Shown here piece by piece: positions 1-6,576 of a stretch of DNA of 7,018 bases. The stretch comes from Schleiferiaceae bacterium (GTDB lineage Bacteria > Bacteroidota > Bacteroidia > Flavobacteriales > Schleiferiaceae). Numbering within the stretch: position 1 is the stretch's first letter; each line of letters begins with the position of its first letter. The stretch spans positions 1 through 7,018 of the forward strand of contig JAKMGS010000093.1 of assembly GCA_022424815.1 (NCBI GenBank), in the 5' to 3' direction. The notes below the pieces were generated by a model. That model ran no database searches, had not been told where the DNA came from, and saw only the letters and a program-made list of their open reading frames with translations. Both the position numbers and the translations under genes were made by a program.

Positions 1-1112
1 AATTGCTCGCGATGGGTGTCAGTGATGCGCACATGGACGAAAAGGGCTACGTATATGCGACTGTCCCGGCTTCGGCAGGCCACGAGAGTGCGCCGGCCAT
101 CTGTTTTTGCTCGCACATGGATACCTCCCCAGAATACAGCGGGGCAGGGGTGGTGCCGACCTTACACCACAACTATGACGGAGGTGATATTGTGTTGCCG
201 AAGGGCGATATCATCATAGGTCCAAAGGCTTTTGGGCCGTTGAAAGAAATGGAAGGGCACACGATCATTACCTCTGACGGTTCGACGTTGTTGGGGGCGG
301 ACAATAAGGCTGGAGTGGCCGAAATCATGGCTGCGACGGCATATTTGATGCAACATCCTGAGGTGCCGCATGCGACGATGAAATTGTTGTTCACCCCGGA
401 CGAAGAAATAGGCCGCGGGGCGGATCATGTGGATATCGAAAAATTAGGCGCGGCATGGGGCTATACTATGGACGGTGCCACCAAGGGTTCTATTGAAGAC
501 GAAACCTTCTCTGCAGATGGCGCCACCGTGATTTTCCGTGGGGCCAATACCCATCCGGGCTATGCCCATAAGAAGATGGGCAATGCCTTGAAGGCTGCTG
601 GAGTGTTTTTGAGTTTGTTGCCACGCCAAGAATGGGCGCCGGAAGCGACTAAAGGAGAGGCCGGCTTCGTACACCCGTATGAGATTAAAGGCGGTGTGGA
701 AGAAGTGCGCATCACGATGATCTTGCGCAGTTTTGATTCGACGGAATTGGACGAATATGCCCAATTACTTCATGCCCTGGCCAAACAAGCTTCCAAGGCG
801 GTGAAGCGCACCAGCTATGAGATTGAGATTAGCGAGCAATACCGCAATATGAAGGAGATCCTCGACCAACATCCGAAAGTCGTGGCCTTGGCAGAAAAAG
901 CCATTGATGCGTGCGGATTGCCCGTGCGAAAGGCGAAGATCCGCGGCGGTACAGATGGCTCGAAGCTCAGCTTCATGGGCCTTCCTTGCCCCAATATTTT
1001 TGCTGGGGAGCACGCCTTTCACAGTCCCTATGAATTTGTGAGTCTACAGGATATGGAGAGCGCGACCGATGTCATCGTGAAGCTGCTCGAACTTGTGGCT
1101 ACTGAAGCATAA
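1..1112 (+). CDS. pepT: Peptidase T (tripeptide aminopeptidase, M20B family), 5' end cut by window edge
   Basis: PepT is a cytoplasmic zinc aminopeptidase that removes the N-terminal residue from tripeptides. The visible 369 residues align from memory with E. coli PepT (408 aa) from about its residue 40 to the end, so roughly 39 N-terminal residues lie left of the window. The reading frame is open from the first bases, and the TTG at position 3 is an internal codon rather than a start. Family metal and catalytic residues are visible, numbered from the codon at position 3: His38 and Asp40 in SHMDTSP, Asp100 in LLGADNKAG, Glu134-Glu135 in TPDEEIG, Asp157 in YTMDGA and His340 in AFHSPYEF. The substrate-region motif RGGTDGSKLSFMGLPCPN is intact. 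One difference is Asn101 where E. coli has Asp141 next to the bridging aspartate; this is not a known ligand. The gene ends in TAA immediately before a hairpin terminator. Its local GC looks higher than that of the nqr genes. The assignment is secure; start and promoter cannot be seen. Confidence 0.96.
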   Translation, partial: LLAMGVSDAHMDEKGYVYATVPASAGHESAPAICFCSHMDTSPEYSGAGVVPTLHHNYDGGDIVLPKGDIIIGPKAFGPLKEMEGHTIITSDGSTLLGADNKAGVAEIMAATAYLMQHPEVPHATMKLLFTPDEEIGRGADHVDIEKLGAAWGYTMDGATKGSIEDETFSADGATVIFRGANTHPGYAHKKMGNALKAAGVFLSLLPRQEWAPEATKGEAGFVHPYEIKGGVEEVRITMILRSFDSTELDEYAQLLHALAKQASKAVKRTSYEIEISEQYRNMKEILDQHPKVVALAEKAIDACGLPVRKAKIRGGTDGSKLSFMGLPCPNIFAGEHAFHSPYEFVSLQDMESATDVIVKLLELVATEA

Positions 1113-1142
1113 AAAAAGCCGCCCTAGGGGCGGCTTTTTTTT
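1111..1142. terminator. Bidirectional rho-independent terminator between pepT and the nuclease gene
   Basis: The 7-base arm GCCGCCC (1118-1124) pairs perfectly with GGGCGGC (1128-1134) around the three-base loop TAG. Seven A's (1111-1117) precede the stem and eight T's (1135-1142) follow it. Each strand therefore reads as a GC-rich hairpin followed by a U tract. The hairpin begins inside the pepT stop codon and lies 20 bases beyond the stop of the convergent nuclease gene, so it can end both transcripts. Prediction is from sequence alone. Confidence 0.9.
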
Positions 1143-1161
1143 ATGGTGCCAAAAATTTTTC

Positions 1162-1935
1162 TCAGCCTCGTGCGGCATAGGCTTGGTTGAGGGCGTCCGC
1201 GAGGCGCACGCCTGCCTGAGCCAATCGCAAGTGCAACAGTTCAGTATTGTCGTACACATAGCGGTAGCCCATTCTTTCTGGATCGCCCATGGTGGAGTAG
1301 CACTGCTCGCGCATTTCCACGCTCTCGCGGACCCAGTCCTTGGTGGTTGTGCCTTTCCACGATTGAATGTGTTCAGGGGTCACGGTGCTCATGATCCAAG
1401 TCGAGTATTCGGTGTACGACATTTTCCAGTAATCGATGAGTCCGCTGTCCCATACGCGGTGCAGGTTGGAGCTCTCCCAGAAGAACTTGACTTTGACTTG
1501 GTTTCCACCCATGTCCGTACCGTTGCCACAGTGCAGTGGCTGGTGCACATCGCCAATGAGGTGGGCTAGGGCGCGCAAGGCAAAGGCTTCATCTACGCTG
1601 TAGTGTTGCGTCTCAATTTCCTTGAGGAATTTATCGATGGCCATCCAAACATCTCCTTTATCCGGGTGTTCGTGGTGGTCCAAGTGGTCGACAGATTCCA
1701 CGGTGCAATAGTGCCACGCGTTCAAGCTGTCGTACGACGGTTCGGATTTAATAAAGTCCATCCAGTTCGCAACCATGGCCAAATCTTCCCCATCAAGGGT
1801 GTTGATAATGTGCGCTTTAACCTCAGGGTTGAGGTGGTCCATCGCAATGTGTCCTACGACGCGGTGGCCGGTAAGTCCCCATGCAAAAACAGCAGTAGAG
1901 AGGGTGGCGAAAGTAAGGGAAAGGAGTGTTCTCAT
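1162..1935 (-). CDS. Secreted S1/P1-type zinc-dependent nuclease
   Basis: This 257-residue protein belongs to the S1/P1 nuclease family, which uses a trinuclear zinc site to cleave single-stranded DNA and RNA and to remove 3' phosphates from nucleotides. Residues 1-18 form a Sec signal peptide (positive Arg2, hydrophobic core, AVFA before the cut). Cleavage after Ala18 would expose Trp19 as the mature N-terminus, which the family needs because the first residue's amino group binds zinc. The other ligands are all visible: His24 in GLTGH, Asp60 in NWMDF, His75 in WHY, His125, Asp129 and His135 in HLIGDVHQPLH, and His159 and Asp163 in NLHRVWDSG. The protein ends at LNQAYAARG with no T9SS sorting domain, so periplasmic location or Sec-only export is inferred. 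The ATG overlaps the upstream plug gene stop as ATGA and has no Shine-Dalgarno sequence, which suggests translational coupling. Exact substrate is not predictable. Family call is very secure. Confidence 0.95.
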   Translation of the reverse strand: MRTLLSLTFATLSTAVFAWGLTGHRVVGHIAMDHLNPEVKAHIINTLDGEDLAMVANWMDFIKSEPSYDSLNAWHYCTVESVDHLDHHEHPDKGDVWMAIDKFLKEIETQHYSVDEAFALRALAHLIGDVHQPLHCGNGTDMGGNQVKVKFFWESSNLHRVWDSGLIDYWKMSYTEYSTWIMSTVTPEHIQSWKGTTTKDWVRESVEMREQCYSTMGDPERMGYRYVYDNTELLHLRLAQAGVRLADALNQAYAARG

Positions 1936-3182
1936 CGGTTAACAATTGAGGGTTTAAGGTAGCCAATTATTCTATCGTAGCGTAGTCCCATACTGCGGTT
2001 GTACAAAATTAGCGTGTAATCGTTTTTCGTCTGCCAATGCGTGCCTTCTGTCAACTCGGTGCTGACGCCGCCTTCGGCATTGGGGTGGGCAAATACGTAG
2101 TTGTAGTAGCCCTGTTTAAGTAAGATTTTACCCGAGTAGGCGCCGCGTGTGTAATTGTACTCTAAGCGGAATTCTGGGAGAAGCTGCCAATTGGTCACTT
2201 GACCAAAAACATATACCGGGACTTCGAGCTCGGGGCTTTCAAAATAGAATTCCACGACGCAGTAATCTCCGGCCAAATCAGGATTTCCAACATCGGCGCG
2301 CTGGATTAATCGTGCCCCGTTGATATCAGGCTGAAAGCTGTAGACGGCTATACTGCGGTTCTTCTTTTCATCCAAAAAGACCTGCCAACAAGAATCTAGT
2401 TGGCTCACTTTTACACCCATGCCCACCTGGTTTAATCGCTTGGTGTCGAAGGTGTGGAATTCCACGCCGCCTTCAAATGATCCTTCGCCCATGAAGTTGT
2501 ATTCGAGCATACCGTCATTGATGAAGGTAGGTTTGAGGCCATTGAGGCTATTGTCCCAGCGGCGGTTTTGAAGAATGCTGAGGTCTAAATCGTTGAAGTA
2601 GTCCTGAATAGGGTAGCCGGCTAGGGCCACACGGGCATTGACTTGCTGTTCGGTACTAAAATTCGTCAAGTCTACCGCACGAATAACTTCTACCGAAGGA
2701 ATAGCCAGTGTTTCATATACGATAAAGCGACGGCGTATAATGACATCTTCGGGGTCATCATTTTGGAATATTTCCAAGACGTAGTTTCCGCTGATCTTTG
2801 GGCGAACGTATTCATTAGGTATGGTCGTCTTGTAATGTGTGTAGGGAACGAAGGTGCCGACGCTAATGGCGAAATTGGTCAAATAATTTCCATCGAAACC
2901 ATCCAAGTATTGGTTGATCAATAGGTCTGATGGGTACCAATTTTTATCACAGTGTTGAATGCGGTACCCATAGTTATTCCACTCATAAGCCATGTCGTCA
3001 AAACTGAATTCTAGCCCTTGTTTCTTACCCAATCCGTATGCCGGGAAGTCCATCGGTGCCCCTACGGGAGCTAATTGTACCGTTTTTAGGTAATCAAAAG
3101 CCACCGTATCGGTAAGAATTTGGGCCGTCAAAACCTTACAAAACAAGGCTATGACTAATATCACGGACTTATGAACAGACAT
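1932..3182 (-). CDS. Type IX secretion system plug protein (DUF5103 family)
   Basis: In Flavobacterium johnsoniae a protein of this family was found closing the periplasmic side of the SprA outer-membrane translocon. From the ATG at 3180-3182 the protein has 416 residues, a usual family length. Residues 1-20 form a signal peptide (Lys5, hydrophobic 6-19, probable cut at TA|Q). Cys15 has Phe before it, so this is not a lipobox. Family signature stretches, recalled rather than searched, are EWNNYGYRIQHCDKNWYPSDL (about 67-87), QYLDGFDGNYLTNF, PYTHYKTTIPNE, SGNYVLEIF (131-139) and RRFIVYE. The C-terminal part (about 321-364, VYVFGQVTNW to YYNYVF) looks like an E-set or carbohydrate-module-like beta domain. 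The open frame extends 10 codons upstream to a TTG at 3212, but the ATG gives a proper signal peptide and is preferred. It is divergent from nqrA and its stop overlaps the nuclease start. Family call is strong; the role is by homology. Confidence 0.9.
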   Translation of the reverse strand: MSVHKSVILVIALFCKVLTAQILTDTVAFDYLKTVQLAPVGAPMDFPAYGLGKKQGLEFSFDDMAYEWNNYGYRIQHCDKNWYPSDLLINQYLDGFDGNYLTNFAISVGTFVPYTHYKTTIPNEYVRPKISGNYVLEIFQNDDPEDVIIRRRFIVYETLAIPSVEVIRAVDLTNFSTEQQVNARVALAGYPIQDYFNDLDLSILQNRRWDNSLNGLKPTFINDGMLEYNFMGEGSFEGGVEFHTFDTKRLNQVGMGVKVSQLDSCWQVFLDEKKNRSIAVYSFQPDINGARLIQRADVGNPDLAGDYCVVEFYFESPELEVPVYVFGQVTNWQLLPEFRLEYNYTRGAYSGKILLKQGYYNYVFAHPNAEGGVSTELTEGTHWQTKNDYTLILYNRSMGLRYDRIIGYLKPSIVNR

Positions 3183-3205
3183 TTTTATAAAATATTGGTG
3201 TCTAA

Positions 3206-3220
3206 GGTACAATTAGTACC
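3206..3220. promoter_or_regulatory. Inverted repeat in the divergent plug/nqrA promoter region (possible operator)
   Basis: The 15 bases GGTAC-AATTA-GTACC form a perfect 5-bp dyad with a 5-base centre. It sits 24 bases upstream of the plug gene ATG and just upstream of the putative nqrA promoter. It overlaps a weak leftward -7-like match, TACCTTAG (3209 back to 3202), so a bound protein could affect leftward transcription. Five-bp arms can occur by chance, and no regulator is known to me for this site. Confidence 0.25.
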
Positions 3221-3226
3221 GATTTC

Positions 3227-3259
3227 TTGTGGCTAAAAGTTGTCTGTGTTCTAATTTTG
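3227..3259 (+). promoter_or_regulatory. Putative promoter of the nqr operon
   Basis: TAATTTTG at 3252-3259 matches the Bacteroidota -7 consensus TAnnTTTG exactly. A TTG at 3227-3229 could be the -33 element, but the 22-base spacer is slightly longer than the usual 19-21. Transcription would start near 3265 and leave a leader of about 20 bases before the nqrA ATG at 3286. No other good match was seen in the 103-base gap. The -7 part is more convincing than the -33 part. Confidence 0.5.
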
Positions 3260-3285
3260 CAACCCAAAATCATACTTAAAGTACG

Positions 3286-4635
3286 ATGTCTCAATCCTTC
3301 AAGATTCGAAAGGGATACAATATTAAGTTGGTCGGCGAAGCTTCTTCGAACGATTTCGGGCAATATAACGCCTCGACTTATGCCGTAAGCCCTTTAGATT
3401 TTCCAGGTATCACGCCAAAATTGGCAGTGAAAGCTGGATCAAAAGTATTGGCGGGTGATACTTTGTTTTTCGACAAAGACCGTCCAGAAGTAAAAATTTG
3501 TGCCCCTGTATCAGGAGAAGTAGCCGAGATCAAACGCGGAGCAAAGCGTAAAATCTTGGCTGTTTTGTTGTTGGCGGATAGTGAAACAAGCTATGCCAAG
3601 CACGGAGCGTTCGACCTTAGTAAAGGAGATCGCGAGGCTGCTGCAACTCACTTCGCAAATACTGGTGTTGGCGCCTTCATCACCACTCGCCCGTACGGCG
3701 TAGCGGCCAGCATGAACGAACAGCCTCGCGACATCTTCGTAAATGGTATCCAGAGCGGACCGTTGAACGGAGACCTAGCTACTCAGTTGGCAGGCAAAGG
3801 TGAAGCGGTACAAGCTGCAATTAGCGCCTTGGCCTTGATGACTACAGGGAAGGTATATGTAAGTCATGATTTAGACGCCCCAGCCGTCCCTGAACTTCAA
3901 GTTGACGGAGCCACTCAAATCTCCTTCTCAGGTAAACATCCAAAAGGGTTAGTTGGTACGCAGATCGCCAAAGTTGCACCTATCAACAAAAGTGAGGTGG
4001 TATGGACATTGAATGCCATTGACCTTTCTATTATAGGTCGTGCCATTTTAACTGGAGAATACGCTCCAGAATACAAAGTAGCTGTTACTGGTTCAAAAGC
4101 TATGAACACTGGCTACGCTACTATGTTACAAGGAGTAAACCTAAAAGAACTTATAAGTGCGAACATCAATACAGATAACTCTCGTCTTATCGCAGGTGAT
4201 GTATTGACAGGAATTCAACTGGCCGCAGATGGCTTCTTGAGCTTCGGCAAAGCACAACTCACTGCCATCCCTGAAGGAAACCAAACTGAATTCTTTGGTT
4301 GGGTACTTCCAGGTTTTGGTAAGTTTTCTACCAACCGTGCCTTCTGGGGATGGTTGTTCCCGAACCGCAAATACGATTTAGACACCAATATGCACGGTGA
4401 AGAGCGTGCATTTGTGGTGAGTGGAGAATACGAGAAGTTTATTCCAATGGATATTTTCCCGCAACAACTGCTTCGCAGCATTTTGATTAAGGACATCGAA
4501 AAAATGGAGCAGTTGGGCATTTACGAAGTAGTACCTGAAGATTTCGCTATTGCGGAAGTTGCTTGTACTTCTAAGTTGCCGTTGCAGCAGATTGTACGTG
4601 ACGGTTTGAATGATCTCAGAAAAGAAATGATGTAA
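3286..4635 (+). CDS. nqrA: Na+-translocating NADH:quinone oxidoreductase subunit A
   Basis: NqrA is the peripheral cytoplasmic subunit of the respiratory sodium pump Na+-NQR, which oxidises NADH, reduces quinone and exports Na+. The 449 residues match the usual length (446 in Vibrio cholerae). There is no signal peptide or membrane helix, as expected. Conserved stretches include IRKGYNIKL (7-15), the lipoyl-like segment APVSGEVAEIKRGAKRKIL, GKHPKGLVGTQIAKVAPI, RAILTGEY, ELFGW-type EFFGWVLPGFGKFS and PMDIFPQQLLRSI near the C-terminus. The ATG at 3286 is chosen because MSQSFKIRKG begins as family members do and it follows the putative promoter at a short distance. The gene ends in tandem stops, TAA then TAG (4633-4638), and nqrB begins 10 bases after the first stop. 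It is the first gene of the operon and divergent from the T9SS plug gene. Identity is very secure. Confidence 0.97.
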   Translation: MSQSFKIRKGYNIKLVGEASSNDFGQYNASTYAVSPLDFPGITPKLAVKAGSKVLAGDTLFFDKDRPEVKICAPVSGEVAEIKRGAKRKILAVLLLADSETSYAKHGAFDLSKGDREAAATHFANTGVGAFITTRPYGVAASMNEQPRDIFVNGIQSGPLNGDLATQLAGKGEAVQAAISALALMTTGKVYVSHDLDAPAVPELQVDGATQISFSGKHPKGLVGTQIAKVAPINKSEVVWTLNAIDLSIIGRAILTGEYAPEYKVAVTGSKAMNTGYATMLQGVNLKELISANINTDNSRLIAGDVLTGIQLAADGFLSFGKAQLTAIPEGNQTEFFGWVLPGFGKFSTNRAFWGWLFPNRKYDLDTNMHGEERAFVVSGEYEKFIPMDIFPQQLLRSILIKDIEKMEQLGIYEVVPEDFAIAEVACTSKLPLQQIVRDGLNDLRKEMM

Positions 4636-4645
4636 TAGCCATAGT

Positions 4646-5848
4646 ATGAAGTTTGCACAAAACATAATCGACAAGACTAGACCGCTGGTTGAAAAAGATG
4701 GCAAGAGAAATTTGCTCTATCCTTTGCATAACGCATTGGAGACAATGGCTTTCGTTCCTGATCACACGACGCACTCAGGTGCACACGTTCGTGATGCAAT
4801 TGATTTGAAACGCACGATGGTGACGGTAATCTTCGCCATGGTTCCCGCTCTACTATTTGGGATGTGGAACATCGGTAGATTGCACTTCACTGCCATCGGT
4901 GAAGAAGCTGCGCTCATGGACAGCTTCCTCTTTGGGGCATTGAAAATGTTGCCTATGATCACTGTGACGTACGCAGCCGGTCTAGGGGTGGAGATTTTCT
5001 TCTCATGGAAACGCAATCACCCTGTAAACGAAGGTTTCTTGGTCTCAGGGTTGTTGATTCCTATGATTATGCCAGTAGATATCCCGTTATGGATGGTAGC
5101 TGTGAGTACCATATTCGCAGTGTTGATCGGTAAAGAGGTATTTGGTGGAACCGGAATGAACTTATTAAACCCGGCGCTCACCGCACGTGCCTTCGCCTTC
5201 TTCGCCTACCCAACATGGATGTCAGGTGACCAAGTATGGATTAATACTAAAGGCGGTGAAGTAGTGGATGGATACTCAGGTGCTACAGCCCTAGGTGATC
5301 TAGCGACGACTGTGGGTCAAAGCATGGACAGTCCTGCTACGGAATCAGTAATGGCACAGTTTGGTACTGGGGGGCACTATTCCTTCATGAACGCTTTTCT
5401 AGGACTCATTCCAGGCTCCATTGGTGAGACCTCAGCGGCGCTCATCCTGCTTGGAGGTCTATATCTTGTATTCAAAGGAGTAGGCTCTTGGAAAATTATG
5501 CTGAGCTTCTTTGTAGGTGGTTTAGCAATGGCAGGTATTTTTAACCTATTCGCGGTAAATGAGTTTATGGGATTGAATCCTTTACACCAGTTAATGTTGG
5601 GCGGTTTTATGTTCGGTATGGTCTTTATGGCTACTGATCCTGTAAGTGCAGCTCAAACAGAAACTGGAAAATATATTTACGGTTTCTTGGCCGGATTCTT
5701 CGGAATCATGATCCGCGTATTCAATCCAGCATATCCAGAAGGTATTATGTTGGCCATCCTATTTATGAATGTTATGGCACCGCTCATTGACTATTACGTG
5801 GTAGAAGCCAATGTTAAGCGCCGTGCCAAACGCGTTGTTCACGCCTAA
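4646..5848 (+). CDS. nqrB: Na+-translocating NADH:quinone oxidoreductase subunit B
   Basis: NqrB is the large membrane subunit of Na+-NQR. It carries covalent FMN, binds riboflavin, and is implicated in quinone reduction and Na+ transport. The 400 residues are slightly fewer than in V. cholerae (about 415). The flavinylation motif DGYSGATALGDL is intact, with Thr214 the predicted FMN-phosphoester site added by ApbE. Other hallmarks are HVRDAIDLKRTM (47-58) before the first helix, NPALTARAFAFFAYP (175-189) and MATDPVSAAQT (328-338). Hydrophobic segments lie near 57-76, 97-116, 129-165, 262-278, 283-303, 314-330, 343-358 and 366-384. The C-terminus is basic (KRRAKR), fitting a cytoplasmic tail. 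The ATG at 4646 lies 10 bases after the nqrA stop with no Shine-Dalgarno sequence. The gene is cotranscribed with nqrA and nqrC by spacing. Identity is very secure. Confidence 0.97.
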   Translation: MKFAQNIIDKTRPLVEKDGKRNLLYPLHNALETMAFVPDHTTHSGAHVRDAIDLKRTMVTVIFAMVPALLFGMWNIGRLHFTAIGEEAALMDSFLFGALKMLPMITVTYAAGLGVEIFFSWKRNHPVNEGFLVSGLLIPMIMPVDIPLWMVAVSTIFAVLIGKEVFGGTGMNLLNPALTARAFAFFAYPTWMSGDQVWINTKGGEVVDGYSGATALGDLATTVGQSMDSPATESVMAQFGTGGHYSFMNAFLGLIPGSIGETSAALILLGGLYLVFKGVGSWKIMLSFFVGGLAMAGIFNLFAVNEFMGLNPLHQLMLGGFMFGMVFMATDPVSAAQTETGKYIYGFLAGFFGIMIRVFNPAYPEGIMLAILFMNVMAPLIDYYVVEANVKRRAKRVVHA

Positions 5849-5860
5849 ACCATTATAACT

Positions 5861-6571
5861 ATGAATGTAAACAGCAACGGATATACGTACACATTTGCCA
5901 CTGTGATGGTAATAGTAGTGGCGGTTTTATTATCAAGTGCATCATTGGGCTTGAAATCAAAACAAGCCAGTAATGTCAAGCAAGAAAAAATGCAAAGCAT
6001 ATTGGCTTCAGTAGGAGTTGAGGTAGATCGAAGCGAAGCTGAAGCGACTTACATAGAAGTCATTGATTCTGTCTATACCATAAAAGGAGGTAAGGAAGTG
6101 AGTAAAGATCGCGAAGCGGGTTTTAATATAGACATGGCGGCAGCTGTGAAGGCATCAAATAATGAACGTGAAGTGCCTCTGTATTTTGCGAAAGTTCCTA
6201 ATAAAAACAATGAAGATGTAACCCGCTACTTTATCATCCCGATGCGTGGAAAGGGTCTTTGGGGTCCAGTTTGGGGCTTTGTAAGTTTGGAAGCCGATGG
6301 TAATACAGTGGTTGGTGCAAACTTTGGCCACAAGAGTGAAACCCCAGGTTTGGGTGCAGAAATCACTACGCCAATGTTCACGGACCAATTCCCAGGGAAG
6401 AAAATCTCAGAAGCTGGAGTATTCCAGTCTATTTCAGTTGTTAAACAGGGGACTTCGAGTGGTGACTATGCTGTAGATGGTATATCAGGAGGCACCATTA
6501 CTTCAAACGGAGTGAATGATATGTTGGCCGACTGTTTGGCCCCCTACGCGGAATACTTCAAAAACAGATAA
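5861..6571 (+). CDS. nqrC: Na+-translocating NADH:quinone oxidoreductase subunit C
   Basis: NqrC carries the second covalent FMN of Na+-NQR, in a periplasmic domain anchored by one N-terminal helix, and relays electrons between the NqrD/E cluster and NqrB. The 236 residues show that helix at about 9-30. Family stretches follow: GKGLWGPVWGFVSLEADGNT (130-149), SETPGLGAEI (159-168) and DGISGGTITSNGVN (206-219). Thr212 is the predicted FMN attachment residue. The motif reads SGGT instead of the proteobacterial SGAT, with Gly211 at the usual alanine position. From memory, Bacteroidota NqrC proteins can carry this form, so it is likely functional. The ATG is 12 bases after the nqrB stop, and nqrD starts 5 bases after the TAA. 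Identity is very secure. Confidence 0.96.
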   Translation: MNVNSNGYTYTFATVMVIVVAVLLSSASLGLKSKQASNVKQEKMQSILASVGVEVDRSEAEATYIEVIDSVYTIKGGKEVSKDREAGFNIDMAAAVKASNNEREVPLYFAKVPNKNNEDVTRYFIIPMRGKGLWGPVWGFVSLEADGNTVVGANFGHKSETPGLGAEITTPMFTDQFPGKKISEAGVFQSISVVKQGTSSGDYAVDGISGGTITSNGVNDMLADCLAPYAEYFKNR

Positions 6572-6576
6572 TCCCC

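Noticed and set aside
3..5. TTG at position 3 as the pepT start codon
   Set aside because: About 39 conserved N-terminal residues would be missing and the frame is open to the window edge, so the gene is simply cut.
1151..1160. AAAAATTTTT palindrome next to the nuclease stop
   Set aside because: It is a simple A/T run without a loop and no more than expected beside a T tract; the GC hairpin at 1111-1142 explains termination.
1093..1569. 158-codon open frame on the + strand opposite the nuclease gene
   Set aside because: It lies antisense to a gene whose catalytic residues are all recognised, runs through the terminator, and its translation has no recognisable domain or plausible start region.
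2643..2924. 93-codon open frame on the + strand inside the plug gene
   Set aside because: It is a shadow of the conserved DUF5103 core on the other strand.
3120..3182. Lipoprotein signal in the plug protein (Cys15)
   Set aside because: The residues before the cysteine are ALF; Phe at -1 does not fit a lipobox, and a type I cut at TA|Q fits better.
3183..3212. Longer plug protein starting at TTG (3210-3212)
   Set aside because: It would add 10 residues before an otherwise normal signal peptide; the ATG at 3182 places a basic n-region directly before the hydrophobic core.
4633..4638. Tandem TAA-TAG stops of nqrA as a recoding signal
   Set aside because: The protein already has the full family length, so the second stop is just a backup or chance.
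4378..4704. 108-codon open frame on the - strand across the nqrA/nqrB junction
   Set aside because: It overlaps two certain genes antisense and its translation shows no family features.
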